Notes under the pieces: generated by a model | Database searches by the model: none | Seen by the model: the letters and a program-made list of their open reading frames with translations, nothing else | What the model was told of the DNA's origin: nothing | From: Gammaproteobacteria bacterium | GTDB lineage: Bacteria; Pseudomonadota; Gammaproteobacteria; Acidiferrobacterales; SZUA-150 | Reading direction: 5' to 3' | Assembly: GCA_029880545.1 (NCBI GenBank) | Contig: JAOUOD010000001.1 | Coordinates: 62,001-126,000 of the forward strand | Length of the DNA stretch: 64,000 bases | Made by a program: the position numbers and the translations under genes | Part shown: one piece after another, positions 18,982 through 32,387 of the stretch | Numbering within the stretch: position 1 is the stretch's first letter | Layout: each line of letters begins with the position of its first letter

Positions 18982-20793
18982 ATGAGGTTCGCTCAAACAG
19001 GGTTTCTCCGGTCTTACAATATCAGACTGAAAATCATGTTACCTATCGTCTTGTTTACCCTGCTATTCGGGGTAATCATCACTTACGTCATCCAGAGGGA
19101 ATATGCTGATTACCTGGAATACGAGTCTGAAACAACGAGAAATTCGGTGGAACTGGCCTATAACAATATTCGCAGAAAGGTCACAAACCTCCAGGAACAC
19201 ATTCATATTACCAATGTCAGTCGTACCGTTCAGGATCACCTCCTGGTGGGGAACCAGTTTGAGGTTCTGAATGCAATCATAGACATCTATTCCAGATCCG
19301 GAATGGATTTACTGGGTGTGTATGACAATGATGGCTTACCGTTCGCCAAGGCACATTCGCCAGGGGAGTTCGGAATCGAAGATAGCCTCAGTGTTTGGGT
19401 GCAGTTCATTGCCCAATCCGAAAAGAATGAATTTTTTTATAACGTTATCACCGCTGACGGGTCGCAGTTAATGCTCGTCGGTAAAGCGATGACGGATCTT
19501 AACGGCCGGATCGGTGTTACGATTGCCGGCTATAATCTTAACCATGAATTTCTCGGCGAAGTATCGGCAGGTACAGGCAGTAAGCTGGCGATCAAGCAGG
19601 AAAGTTCCGCCATTTCTGATGATCGAAAATTATCCCGATATTTGATTACTACTGAATTTGCCATTCCGGAATACCCGTTGACCTTCGAGCTTCGGGAAAC
19701 CCGCTCACCGGACAAGGAGAATTTTTTTGAGCGCGTATCAATAGTTTTTTCAAGCCTTATTATTCTCACATCGGCAGCGCTGTTTTTCAGTTACTCGATT
19801 TTGCGAAAGATAGAGGTAAGGATCAGGTCCTTGTCAGGCCGGGTTAACGCGATTAGTGAAGGCAATTTTGACTTCTCGCCCATTGGCCAGGCCATTAATA
19901 CTGAAGATGAGCTGGGTTCGCTGGAATCCGATATTGAATCCATGCAAAAAACAATTATTGCCAGAACTAACGAGATTAACTTTGCCAACAGGGCGCTAAG
20001 CGAAGAAGTAGAGATTCGAAAGGAGGCCGAATCAAAGGCAGTCAAGGCCAGCCAGGCCAAGAGCAACTTCATGTCGAGCATGAGTCATGAACTGAGAACG
20101 CCGTTGAATGCAATCCTGGGATTCAGCCAGTTGATGCAATTGGAAGAAGAAGATGAATCCAAATTGGAAAATATTGAGCAAATCCTGATCGCCGGTAACC
20201 ATTTGCTGGAGCTGGTAAACCAGGTTCTAGAAATTCAAAGAATTGAATCGGGTGACTTGACGACTGTTTGCGAAGTGTTTTCTGTTCGAAGCGTGATTGA
20301 AGAATGCGCGAAGATGATCAAGCCCGTTGCTGACCAAAACCACATAGAACTACGTATAGATTTGGACGAAGAAGTAGAGCCGGTTGTTAATGCCGACAAG
20401 CGACACCTGAAACAGATTCTGATAAACCTGCTTTCGAATTCGGTCAAGTATAACAGCGTCAACGGCAGTGTTCGCATAAAAACCGACACTATTGACGGTA
20501 AAGTCAGAATTAGTGTCAAAGATTCAGGCCGGGGTTTGACAAAGCAACAACAGGATAACCTGTTTGTTCCATTTAACCGGGCAGGTGCTGAAAACTCAAT
20601 TATTCCTGGTACAGGCCTGGGGTTGAGCATCACCAAGCACCTGGCCGAATCAATGAACGGCGAAGTCGGAGTCATCAGTGAAATCAACAAGGGTTCAGAA
20701 TTCTGGGTCCAATTACCGCTCGCGGTGTCGGTCAGAACAAATGAACCATTTACCCCGGAAATGAAAAGCGCCGGTGGAGCCGGCGCCGCATGA
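18982..20793 (+). CDS. Membrane sensor histidine kinase (Cache-like sensor-HAMP-HisKA-HATPase)
   Basis: This 603-residue protein has an N-terminal membrane helix (about 17-38), a periplasmic sensor region (about 40-250) of Cache-like length, a second helix (about 252-275), a HAMP domain, a coiled coil, a HisKA box SHELRTP with phospho-acceptor His at about 369, and a HATPase domain with N box LLSNSVKYN, DSGRGL and GTGLGLSITKH. There is no receiver domain in the protein and no response regulator gene beside it, so its partner is elsewhere. The upstream PhnD-like gene is 6 bases away. The last codons contain a GC-rich inverted repeat (20769-20788). Confidence 0.9.
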   Translation: MRFAQTGFLRSYNIRLKIMLPIVLFTLLFGVIITYVIQREYADYLEYESETTRNSVELAYNNIRRKVTNLQEHIHITNVSRTVQDHLLVGNQFEVLNAIIDIYSRSGMDLLGVYDNDGLPFAKAHSPGEFGIEDSLSVWVQFIAQSEKNEFFYNVITADGSQLMLVGKAMTDLNGRIGVTIAGYNLNHEFLGEVSAGTGSKLAIKQESSAISDDRKLSRYLITTEFAIPEYPLTFELRETRSPDKENFFERVSIVFSSLIILTSAALFFSYSILRKIEVRIRSLSGRVNAISEGNFDFSPIGQAINTEDELGSLESDIESMQKTIIARTNEINFANRALSEEVEIRKEAESKAVKASQAKSNFMSSMSHELRTPLNAILGFSQLMQLEEEDESKLENIEQILIAGNHLLELVNQVLEIQRIESGDLTTVCEVFSVRSVIEECAKMIKPVADQNHIELRIDLDEEVEPVVNADKRHLKQILINLLSNSVKYNSVNGSVRIKTDTIDGKVRISVKDSGRGLTKQQQDNLFVPFNRAGAENSIIPGTGLGLSITKHLAESMNGEVGVISEINKGSEFWVQLPLAVSVRTNEPFTPEMKSAGGAGAA

Positions 20794-20815
20794 ATTCCAT
20801 CTGTCCCGCAGTCGA

Positions 20816-21376
20816 TTAACGACCACCCTCTCCAGCATCATCCGCCTTGTTTGGTATTCCGGTCAGCGGTGCAACAGCGTCATTAGCACTATTGGGCGCA
20901 TCGTGATTGGGCTGAATATCGTTCATTATTATGGTGTTTACCGCCAACTCCTGGCCATCATTAGCGATTACCGAGGCCTTCCATTCCCCTTTCCAGTCAG
21001 GAAGTAATCTTTTGCTGGAGTATATTCTCCATCGCTCACCACCAACTTCAAACGGGACTTCTGCCATGATCTCGCCGTTATATTCCCATCGGTGCGTCAC
21101 GCGCTGCCCTGCCATGCCACGCAATTCACTGAAATAATATATCTGGCTGGCGTTGGCCTCATTGATGTGATCTACAGGCTCGCGGTTTTGAATGGCGCTG
21201 GCAAATGTTGCGCGCACTACATTGCCAGTGTGTACCGAGGTTGCATCACTACCGGCTTCAGCGGCTGGTGTTACCGTAGCCGGAAGTGATGGTTTGGCAG
21301 GCACCGCCGTATCTTCGGCCATGACAACAGCATTGAAACCGAAAAGTATTGCCGCAAAAAGAATATGATATTTCAT
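20816..21376 (-). CDS. DUF2914 domain exported protein
   Basis: This 186-residue protein starts at ATG 21376, chosen because AAGGAG lies 7 bases upstream. A signal peptide ends near VVMAED, followed by an Ala/Pro/Thr-rich linker and a DUF2914-like domain with HRWEYNGEIMAEVPFEVGG, WRIYSSKRLLPDWKGEW and AVNTIIM. The C-terminus is low-complexity. The function of DUF2914 is not established. It converges on the kinase gene with a 22-base gap. Confidence 0.8.
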   Translation of the reverse strand: MKYHILFAAILFGFNAVVMAEDTAVPAKPSLPATVTPAAEAGSDATSVHTGNVVRATFASAIQNREPVDHINEANASQIYYFSELRGMAGQRVTHRWEYNGEIMAEVPFEVGGERWRIYSSKRLLPDWKGEWKASVIANDGQELAVNTIIMNDIQPNHDAPNSANDAVAPLTGIPNKADDAGEGGR

Positions 21377-21744
21377 TTGGTTCTCCTTGATCAAAATGAA
21401 AATCGATTGTTCAGGAAACGAAAAAAGTAACTGAATAAACCGGTAATAAACGATGCGTGTTTAACAGGAGCCACACTCTACTGCTACGAAGCATTGTACA
21501 TATAGCTAAAAAGGATGAAGGGTTGAATTTCGTTGATCAATAGTTTGGCGAAATGTGAACCCACGAACACCGTTGTAATCCAGGTGACCAGCGGTGTTTT
21601 ACCGCAGACTATTTTGGGCAATGCTGGATCCTGGCACGAACGCCAGGTAGTAGGAATATTGTCAGGTAAACAAAGATCGACTTTTAGACCAGCTTGATGG
21701 CGTGAGCCGCCATAGGCAGTTCATTCAACTGAACGGAGGCACTT
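21377..21744. other. Intergenic region between divergent DUF2914 and DUF302 genes
   Basis: This 368-base stretch has no convincing gene. It should hold two divergent promoters, but none matches consensus well. Small hairpins are visible: CCTGG/CCAGG arms near 21631-21648, and ATGGCG (21697-21702)/CGCCAT (21708-21713), the latter just upstream of the GGAGG site (21735-21739) of the plus-strand DUF302 gene. Confidence 0.5.
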
Positions 21745-22218
21745 GTGAAAATACCATTCGAACCGTATTTCATCGCTTTGTTGATAATGCTGATGACTTC
21801 AAACGTGCGGGCGTTGGAACCCGCGGAAGGCATGGTTGTCATGAAATCGGCGCACCCGGCAGCGGTGACCCTGGACCGCATGGCAGTACTGATGAAATCA
21901 AAAGGAATCCAAGTAATCGCGCGCGTCAATCATGACGAAAATGCCCGCAGCGTTGGCATGAGCCTGAGGCCAACGGAATTGCTGATATTCGGTAACCCGA
22001 AACTGGGAAGCAAGTTGTTTTCCAGCGCCCAGACTGCGGGCATCGACTTGCCCATGAAGGCCCTGGCCTGGCAAGACGAGGCCGGCCAGACCTGGCTGGC
22101 GTATAATGATCCCGGATATATTGCCAAGCGCCATGGCATCGGTGACCAGGACGAGGTTGTGAACAAAATGAGTTCGGCGTTAAAACGATTTGCTACCATG
22201 GCCGCCGAGAAACCCTGA
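21745..22218 (+). CDS. DUF302 domain exported protein
   Basis: This 157-residue protein starts at GTG 21745 with a strong GGAGG 5 bases upstream. It has a signal-like N-terminus (about 8-24, ending VRALEPA) followed by a full DUF302 domain: HPAAVTLDRM, RPTELLIFGNPKLGSKLF, GIDLPMKALAWQDEAG and AYNDPGYIAKRHG. This subtype is well conserved and resembles stand-alone periplasmic DUF302 proteins. It is the third DUF302 domain in the window. It precedes rsmG by 22 bases. Function unknown. Confidence 0.85.
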   Translation: MKIPFEPYFIALLIMLMTSNVRALEPAEGMVVMKSAHPAAVTLDRMAVLMKSKGIQVIARVNHDENARSVGMSLRPTELLIFGNPKLGSKLFSSAQTAGIDLPMKALAWQDEAGQTWLAYNDPGYIAKRHGIGDQDEVVNKMSSALKRFATMAAEKP

Positions 22219-22240
22219 ACCCCATGACTACAGGTCGCCA

Positions 22241-22921
22241 GTGGACGTTGATAAATCGAAAGCTTCCCGGGAAAACTTGCTGAGAATACTCGTTGACGGT
22301 TGCGCGTCCCTGGAAGTGTCTATTTCCAGCGAGATTCAGAACCGGCTGGTTGACTATGTTCTGCTGCTGGAAAGGTGGAACCAGGCGTTCAACCTGACGG
22401 CTGTGCGTGACCCTTTGAACATGATGAGTCGTCACGTGCTCGATAGCCTGAGTATCCTGCCGTGGGTTCACGGCGCTCGCTGTATCGACGTCGGTACTGG
22501 TCCCGGCTTGCCGGGGCTGGTACTGGCCATCGCCGAGCCGGGTCGGCGACACTGGACCCTGCTCGACAGCAATGGCAAAAAAGTCCGTTTCCTGCGCCAG
22601 GCCGTTATGGAATTAGGCCTTGAAAACATTGAGATAATTCAGGAGCGCGTCGAGAAATTCCAACCACCCGAAAAATTCGATACTCTCACCTCACGCGCCT
22701 TCGCCGAGCTGGGAGATATGGCACGGCTCAGTCAGCACCTGTTGGCCGATAAAGGCGGGCGTATGTTGGCCATGAAAGGCGCGTTTCGCGAGATTGAGCG
22801 GGAAATTGCCGTTTTGGCCGGCGATTATGCCGTTGAGGTCATATCGTTACCGGTAGCAGGTCAGCCGGACACCGTTCAGGCAGAACGCCATCTCGTTATA
22901 CTGGAGCCAAGGCACCGCTAG
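22241..22921 (+). CDS. rsmG: 16S rRNA (guanine-N7) methyltransferase RsmG
   Basis: RsmG methylates G527 of 16S rRNA with SAM. The protein of about 226 residues (E. coli 207) has LLLERWNQAFNLTAVRDP, HVLDSLSILPW, the SAM-binding CIDVGTGPGLPG loop and TSRAFAELGDM. GTG 22241 was chosen because it lies just after the upstream stop; an in-frame codon at 22190 would overlap the DUF302 gene and add a non-family extension. It heads the rsmG-parA-parB run. Confidence 0.93.
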   Translation: MDVDKSKASRENLLRILVDGCASLEVSISSEIQNRLVDYVLLLERWNQAFNLTAVRDPLNMMSRHVLDSLSILPWVHGARCIDVGTGPGLPGLVLAIAEPGRRHWTLLDSNGKKVRFLRQAVMELGLENIEIIQERVEKFQPPEKFDTLTSRAFAELGDMARLSQHLLADKGGRMLAMKGAFREIEREIAVLAGDYAVEVISLPVAGQPDTVQAERHLVILEPRHR

Positions 22922-22964
22922 CCGGGACTCGACAAACCCGTGCACGGTCAGGAGGAAATTGTCC

Positions 22965-23747
22965 ATGGGCAAGGTTATTGCCATTACGAATCAAAAAGGC
23001 GGGGTCGGCAAGACCACCACCAGTATTAATCTGGCCGCATCACTGGTGAAAACCCAGCGCAAGGTGTTGCTGGTGGATATTGATCCGCAGGGTAACGCCA
23101 CCATGGGCAGTGGTGTGGTCAAGGACAAGGTTGAGCACAGCATTTATGGTGTATTGATCGGTTCCGCCACCATGGGTCAGGCAGCCATATCTGTCGAGGG
23201 TGGTTACGACCTGGTGGCTTCAAACGCACAATTGTCCGGTGCAGAGGTGGAACTTATTACCCTGGAAAATCGCGAGCGCCGCCTTCGTCATGCTATCGAG
23301 GAGGTGCGCGAGCAGTATGACTATATTTTGATTGATTGTCCGCCCTCGCTGAACCTGTTGACTGTGAATGCCTTGGTAGCGGCGGAATCGGTAATGATCC
23401 CGATGCAGTGCGAGTATTACGCGCTTGAAGGCCTGTCGGCGTTGATTAATACAATCAAGAAGGTCAGGACGAAGTTGAACCCGCAGCTCCAGATCGCCGG
23501 CCTGTTGCGCACCATGTATGACCCCCGCAACAACCTGGCCAACGAAGTCTCCGCACAATTACGCTCCCATTTCGGCGACAAGCTTTACCGAACCATTATC
23601 CCGCGCAATATTCGCCTGGCCGAAGCCCCCAGTTTCGGCAAGCCGGTGATCAGTTACGATATTCACTCCAAGGGCGCGGAAGCCTACCTGGCCCTGGCCG
23701 GCGAGATCCTGCGTCGTGAGCAGGGACTGACGGCGGTGACCCAATGA
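22965..23747 (+). CDS. parA: Chromosome partitioning ATPase ParA (Soj)
   Basis: ParA is a deviant-Walker ATPase that positions ParB-bound origins. The 260-residue protein begins MGKVIAITNQKGGVGKTTT with the deviant Walker A KGGVGKTT at 11-18, DIDPQGNAT, and YDYILIDCPPSL. ATG 22965 was chosen over a TTG two codons earlier because GGAGG (22951-22955) is 9 bases upstream. The stop overlaps the parB start (ATGA). Confidence 0.96.
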   Translation: MGKVIAITNQKGGVGKTTTSINLAASLVKTQRKVLLVDIDPQGNATMGSGVVKDKVEHSIYGVLIGSATMGQAAISVEGGYDLVASNAQLSGAEVELITLENRERRLRHAIEEVREQYDYILIDCPPSLNLLTVNALVAAESVMIPMQCEYYALEGLSALINTIKKVRTKLNPQLQIAGLLRTMYDPRNNLANEVSAQLRSHFGDKLYRTIIPRNIRLAEAPSFGKPVISYDIHSKGAEAYLALAGEILRREQGLTAVTQ

Positions 23748-24634
23748 GCAAGAAACCGCGGTTGGGCCGCGGACTCGATGCCTTGTTGGGGGGAGATTTC
23801 GACGATAGTGAAAATGCCGCAAATGACGGTGAGGACAACGGCGCCAGCAAGGCTGAAACCCTGCGTCAGTTGCCTGTAGATATGTTGCAGCGGGGCCGTT
23901 ACCAGCCCCGCACCCACATGCGCCAGGAAGCGCTGGAGGACCTGGCAGAATCCATTCGAACCCAGGGCGTTGTTCAGCCAATTGTAGTGCGCGAATTGGC
24001 TACCGGGAGCTACGAAATCATCGCTGGAGAGCGACGCTGGCGTGCAGCCCAGTTGGCCGGACTGGATACTATCCCGGCAGTCATCAAGGATATTCCTGAA
24101 GAAGCTGTTGCCGCGGTCGCGCTGATTGAAAATATCCAGCGTGAAAACCTGAATCCGATCGAAGAGGCCAACGCGTTTCAGCGCCTGATCGAGGAATTTG
24201 GCATGACCCATCAACAAGTGGCGGAAAGCGTGGGCCGTTCACGAACCGGCGTAACCAACCTGCTGCGCTTGCTCGGCTTGCCAGATGTTGTCCGGCAAAT
24301 GATCGACAATGGTGATCTCGACATGGGGCATGCCCGCGCGCTGTTGGCGCTGCCAGATACCGCTCAACCCGGCGCAGCGCGCGAGGTCGTTGAAAAGGAC
24401 CTGTCCGTTCGCGAAACCGAGCGCCTGGTGAAACAAATCCTGGCTGGTGGAGGCACTAGCAAGCCGAAGCCGGCAGCCGTAGTGGACCCGGATATTCGTC
24501 ACCTGGAGGAAAATCTGTCTGATACCTTGGGTGCGAAAGTGCGGATTCAGCACAAAAAGAACGGCAAGGGCGTCTTGTCCATCGAGTACAACAGCAATGA
24601 CGAGCTTGAAGGTATTCTTGTGCGCATTCGCTGA
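23744..24634 (+). CDS. parB: Chromosome partitioning CTPase ParB (Spo0J)
   Basis: ParB binds parS sites and spreads as a CTP-dependent clamp, recruiting ParA and SMC. The 296-residue protein has the N-terminal RLGRGLDALLG peptide (ParA contact), the CTPase box with GERRWRAAQLAG, ENIQRENLNPIEEA, a helix-turn-helix (MTHQQVAESVGRSRTGVTNLLRLL) and a C-terminal dimer domain. It is translationally coupled to parA by a four-base overlap. No perfect parS was found in the window. Confidence 0.96.
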   Translation: MSKKPRLGRGLDALLGGDFDDSENAANDGEDNGASKAETLRQLPVDMLQRGRYQPRTHMRQEALEDLAESIRTQGVVQPIVVRELATGSYEIIAGERRWRAAQLAGLDTIPAVIKDIPEEAVAAVALIENIQRENLNPIEEANAFQRLIEEFGMTHQQVAESVGRSRTGVTNLLRLLGLPDVVRQMIDNGDLDMGHARALLALPDTAQPGAAREVVEKDLSVRETERLVKQILAGGGTSKPKPAAVVDPDIRHLEENLSDTLGAKVRIQHKKNGKGVLSIEYNSNDELEGILVRIR

Positions 24635-24727
24635 GTAGTAGCTGTGACGATGCTGGGCAGGACTGGTTTTCATGTACTATATTAAGTAGTATAGAAATCT
24701 GTCTGATTCAGAAAGGATAATTGTTCC

Positions 24728-25141
24728 ATGACCAAGTTTCTGCGCCTCATAATGCTGGTTCTGCTTTTCAGCATTGCCGTCGGCGCCCAAGCCGAGGAAT
24801 GGCAGGGGCCAGATGACGTGTTGCGGGCAGCCAAGGCGGGTGATGCTGATGCCCAGCTGGAAATGGGTATTCTGTACGAATATGGTTTTTTCCTGAGCGA
24901 AAACAAGGCGCCCGCCCTGGCGTGGTACAGCCTCGCTGCGGAGCAAGGCAATATCAAAGCGGCCAAGTTGCGTGACAAACTGCAAACCAGTATGTCACCG
25001 GCAGAAGTTGATCAAGCCGAGCAATTGAAATCGACTCTGGCCGTTGCTCCCCAGGCCCCACCGGAATCGGCTGCTTCTGAAACCGGGCCCGAAACGGCAC
25101 CCGAGCAAGCGCCCACGACCCCGGTTGAAGTGAAGCAATAA
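24728..25141 (+). CDS. Exported Sel1-repeat protein
   Basis: This 137-residue protein has a signal peptide (about 1-22, cut near AQA-EE), one clear Sel1-like repeat (about 36-78, AKAGDADAQLEMGILYEYG then ALAWYSLAAEQGN) and a C-terminal tail rich in Ala, Pro, Glu and Thr. Sel1 repeats mediate protein contacts. It sits alone between parB and the atp promoter. An AT-rich inverted sequence with TACTA/TAGTA arms lies about 45 bases upstream and may contain its promoter. Function unknown. Confidence 0.7.
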   Translation: MTKFLRLIMLVLLFSIAVGAQAEEWQGPDDVLRAAKAGDADAQLEMGILYEYGFFLSENKAPALAWYSLAAEQGNIKAAKLRDKLQTSMSPAEVDQAEQLKSTLAVAPQAPPESAASETGPETAPEQAPTTPVEVKQ

Positions 25142-25179
25142 AGCCCTGAAACCGCAGATTTAAAATATTTATCCCCCCA

Positions 25180-25208
25180 TTGACCCTTCACAGGGTTATT
25201 CGTATACT
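25180..25208 (+). promoter_or_regulatory. sigma70 promoter of the atp operon
   Basis: A -35 TTGACC (25180-25185) is followed after exactly 17 bases by a -10 TATACT (25203-25208); each hexamer differs from consensus at one base. It lies 82 bases upstream of the atpI start and is the best-looking promoter in the window. Assignment to the atp operon follows from position. Confidence 0.7.
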
Positions 25209-25289
25209 TCCGCGCCCTTGCGGGACTCCCCGGTAGCGAACATCGCTTATGTCCTGTCCAAAATGCTTGAGTTGCCGTGATCATTGACT

Positions 25290-25652
25290 ATGATTCCGGC
25301 AGCGCAAATACCAAAGCGGGTCCTGATGACCCAGGCCCTGTTGGTCGTCGTAACAGCAAGTGCGTTTCTTGTTGTTGGCGGACAGCCTGAAGCCATAGCC
25401 GCCCTGTATGGGGGCGCAACCACGCTGGTTGGAAGCTGGTGGCTAAGTCGACGAATTCGACGTGCCGGTGATCTGGCGAAAACCAGGCCGGGCGCTGGCG
25501 TTGTGGCGCTGTACGGTGGCGCAATCGAGCGTTTTGTATTGGTCACGGTGGCATTTGCCTTTGGCCTGGGCATGCTTAAGCTGAGCGTGTTGCCGCTAAT
25601 GACCGCATTTATTATTGCCTACCTGGGATTCCTGGTAGTGGCGCCACGTTAA
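25290..25652 (+). CDS. atpI: ATP synthase assembly protein I
   Basis: AtpI assists c-ring assembly of F1Fo ATP synthase. The protein of about 120 residues has four hydrophobic segments and the GGQPEAIAALYGGATTLVGSWW motif, which resembles pseudomonad AtpI. ATG 25290 was chosen over the TTG two codons earlier; the ribosome binding site is weak. First gene of the nine-gene atp operon. Confidence 0.88.
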   Translation: MIPAAQIPKRVLMTQALLVVVTASAFLVVGGQPEAIAALYGGATTLVGSWWLSRRIRRAGDLAKTRPGAGVVALYGGAIERFVLVTVAFAFGLGMLKLSVLPLMTAFIIAYLGFLVVAPR

Positions 25653-25757
25653 GGCGCATGTTTCGACAGCCTGGCTTGAATTGCAGCTCCCCTTTCCGGG
25701 TTGAGCGCCACCGGGCCAGCCACGCCGACGGCAGAAAAGATTTAAAATTTTTGATGA

Positions 25758-26942
<1,185 letters not shown>

Positions 26943-26988
26943 AGCACCGGACAGATTTTTATAATCACAGCGAGACAAGGGTCCAGAA

Positions 26989-27459
26989 ATGAATATCAAT
27001 CTAACCCTGATCGGCCAGTCCATTACATTTTTCTTCTTCGTGTGGTTTACGATGAAGTTTGTATGGCCGCCGCTGACCCAGGCCCTGGCTGAACGCCGCA
27101 AGAAGATCGCCGATGATCTGGCGGCGGCGGAAAAGGGCCGGCATGAACAGGAACTGGCAGAAAAGCGCGCAATCAAGGTCATCAAGGAAGCCAAGGACAA
27201 GGCACAGGAAATCATCAACCACGCAGAGAAGCGAGGCAATGAAGTGACTGAAGAAGCCAAGGACAAGGCCAAGGAAGAAGCCGCCCGTATTGTTGCTGCC
27301 GCCAAAGGTGAAATCGAACAGGAAACCAACCGCGCCCGTGAACAGCTGCGTGCGGCAGTTGCTGAACTGGCTGTTGCCGGTGCAGCGCGGATCCTGGAAA
27401 AAGAGATTGATGCCAAGGTTCATGCCCAGATGGTGGACAAACTGGTCGAGCAACTGTAA
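26989..27459 (+). CDS. atpF: ATP synthase Fo subunit b
   Basis: This 156-residue stator protein has one N-terminal membrane helix (about 4-26; [18 protein letters not shown]) followed by a long charged coiled coil rich in Lys, Glu and Ala. It forms the peripheral stalk dimer and binds delta. It lies 46 bases after atpE and 11 before atpH. Confidence 0.96.
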   Translation: MNINLTLIGQSITFFFFVWFTMKFVWPPLTQALAERRKKIADDLAAAEKGRHEQELAEKRAIKVIKEAKDKAQEIINHAEKRGNEVTEEAKDKAKEEAARIVAAAKGEIEQETNRAREQLRAAVAELAVAGAARILEKEIDAKVHAQMVDKLVEQL

Positions 27460-27470
27460 GGACGACACAC

Positions 27471-28007
27471 ATGGCAGAACGCAAAACACTGGCACGTCCC
27501 TACGCAGAAGCGGCCTTTCAACTGGCCCAGGAACGCAACGAATTAAAGCCCTGGGGCGACATGCTGGATATGGCTGCGGTCATTGCCGGTGATTCCCGGG
27601 TAAGTACTGTTACACGTGATCCACGCATTGAGCGCGGCGCGGTAGCAGAGTTCTTTGTATCCCTGATTGGCGACAACATGGCCAAAGACGGCAACAATTT
27701 TTTAAAACTGTTGCTAGAAAATGATCGTGTTGGCCTGCTGCCGGAAATCGCCGAGCTGTATCGCGGTTTTCGTGCCGATGCTGAAGGTCGAGTGGAAGCC
27801 GAGGTATTGACTGCCTACGAGTTGACCGATGCCCAGACCAGTGCCATTGCCAATGGCCTGAAGCGCCGCCTGGGTCGCGAAGTGGATATTGTCAGCAAGG
27901 TGGAACCATCACTGCTTGGTGGTGTGGTCATACGTGCCGATGATCTGGTTATCGATGGCTCTGTAAAAGGTTACTTGCAGACGCTGTCACAACAAATTAA
28001 TGGTTAA
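27471..28007 (+). CDS. atpH: ATP synthase F1 subunit delta
   Basis: This 178-residue protein connects the b stalk to the top of F1. It has the family N-terminus ARPYAEAAFQLAQ and the C-terminal KVEPSLLGGVVIRADDLVIDGSVKGYL block. It is in order within the atp operon. Confidence 0.95.
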   Translation: MAERKTLARPYAEAAFQLAQERNELKPWGDMLDMAAVIAGDSRVSTVTRDPRIERGAVAEFFVSLIGDNMAKDGNNFLKLLLENDRVGLLPEIAELYRGFRADAEGRVEAEVLTAYELTDAQTSAIANGLKRRLGREVDIVSKVEPSLLGGVVIRADDLVIDGSVKGYLQTLSQQING

Positions 28008-28014
28008 AGGATAG

Positions 28015-29562
<1,548 letters not shown>

Positions 29563-29573
29563 GGTGAAACGTA

Positions 29574-30434
29574 ATGGCTAGCGGAAAAGAGATCCGTACC
29601 CAGATCAAGAGTATTAACAATACTTCGAAGATCACCAGCGCCATGCAAATGGTGGCGGCAAGCAAGATGCGCAAGGCGCAGGAGCGTATGGAGGCAGCAC
29701 GCCCCTATGCACAGAAAATCCATAACGTGATTTGTCACCTGTGCCTGGCTCATCCTGAGTACCGTCACCCGTTCATGGCGGAGCGTGACATCAAGCGTGT
29801 GGGTTATATCCTGGTGACCTCTGACCGCGGTCTTTGCGGTGGACTGAATACCAACGCCCTGAAGCTGGCGGTCAATTCCATGAAAGGCTGGAATGACAAG
29901 GGTGTGGAAGTCGATGTGTGCGCTATCGGTTCCAAGGGCCTCGGTTTCATGCGCCGAATCGGCGTCAATGTCGTTTCCGAGTTGTCCAATATCGGCGATG
30001 CGCCGCGAATTGATGACCTGATCGGTACCGTCAAGGTCATGCTGGATGCCTATGTTGAAGGCCGCATCGATCGCCTGTTCCTGGTGTACACGGATTTCGT
30101 CAACACCATGACCCAGACGCCTCGGCTGGAGCAGCTATTACCCCTGGCCGGAACACAGGATGAGGCACTCAAGCATCACTGGGATTACATCTACGAGCCT
30201 GAAGCCAAGACCGTTATTGATGACCTGATGACTCGTTACATTGAATCCCAGGTCTACCACGGGGTTGTCGAAAATATCGCCTCTGAGCAGTCTTCACGCA
30301 TGGTTGCCATGAAGTCAGCAACTGAAAACGCCGGCAAACTGATTGATGAATTGACGTTGCGCTACAACAAGGCACGCCAGGCCGCGATCACGCAGGAAAT
30401 TGCCGAAATCGTTGGCGGCGCCGCAGCAGTGTAG
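29574..30434 (+). CDS. atpG: ATP synthase F1 subunit gamma
   Basis: This 286-residue central rotor shaft has the N-terminal helix [28 protein letters not shown], the [12 protein letters not shown]-like segment (here [13 protein letters not shown]) and the C-terminal helix with [17 protein letters not shown]. Normal length. Confidence 0.97.
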   Translation: MASGKEIRTQIKSINNTSKITSAMQMVAASKMRKAQERMEAARPYAQKIHNVICHLCLAHPEYRHPFMAERDIKRVGYILVTSDRGLCGGLNTNALKLAVNSMKGWNDKGVEVDVCAIGSKGLGFMRRIGVNVVSELSNIGDAPRIDDLIGTVKVMLDAYVEGRIDRLFLVYTDFVNTMTQTPRLEQLLPLAGTQDEALKHHWDYIYEPEAKTVIDDLMTRYIESQVYHGVVENIASEQSSRMVAMKSATENAGKLIDELTLRYNKARQAAITQEIAEIVGGAAAV

Positions 30435-30466
30435 CAGCGGGTGAGTGAACAAATTAAAAATTTTGA

Positions 30467-31858
<1,392 letters not shown>

Positions 31859-31927
31859 TTGTCTGCAAGCCAGCGAGCCGGGGCTGTTTGATGGCCCCCA
31901 TCCCTGGTGCAACTTGAGGATTTAATC

Positions 31928-32350
31928 ATGGCAATGACCATGCATGTCGATATCGTCAGCGCCGAAGAAGAAATTTTTTCGGGACCAGTCGAAGTTCTGG
32001 TTGCGCCGGCATCTGCGGGTGAAGTGGGTATTTACCCGCGGCATGCTCCTTTGCTGTCACCATTGAAACCCGGTGAAGTTACCATTCGTAACGGCAAGGA
32101 TGAGCGCGTCTTTTATGTATCTGGCGGCGTACTTGAAGTTCAGCCACACGTGGTCACGGTATTGGCGGATACAGCCATGCGGGCCAAGGATCTGGATGAA
32201 GCCAAGGCACTGGAAGCGAAGAAGCGCGCAGAAGCAATGATGAAGGACAAGAAGTCAGAAGTGGATTACGCACGTGCAGCCGCCGAGCTTGCCGAAGCCG
32301 TTGCCCAGCTGCGTACTATCGAAAAAATTCGCAAGCAGGTCGGGAAGTAA
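31928..32350 (+). CDS. atpC: ATP synthase F1 subunit epsilon
   Basis: This 140-residue protein has an N-terminal beta-sandwich ([27 protein letters not shown]) and a C-terminal two-helix arm that can inhibit ATP hydrolysis. ATG 31928 was chosen because GAGG lies about 9 bases upstream; an in-frame codon seven residues earlier lacks one. Last gene of the atp operon. Confidence 0.96.
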   Translation: MAMTMHVDIVSAEEEIFSGPVEVLVAPASAGEVGIYPRHAPLLSPLKPGEVTIRNGKDERVFYVSGGVLEVQPHVVTVLADTAMRAKDLDEAKALEAKKRAEAMMKDKKSEVDYARAAAELAEAVAQLRTIEKIRKQVGK

Positions 32351-32387
32351 TCCCGGCCCGTCTGCGGATCCGCGAAAATATATAGTC

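Noticed and set aside
20769-20788. GC-rich inverted repeat GCGCCGG/CCGGCGC at the end of the sensor kinase gene
   Set aside because: It lies within the last codons before the stop, encodes a Gly/Ala-rich tail and has no T tract, so it was not called a terminator.
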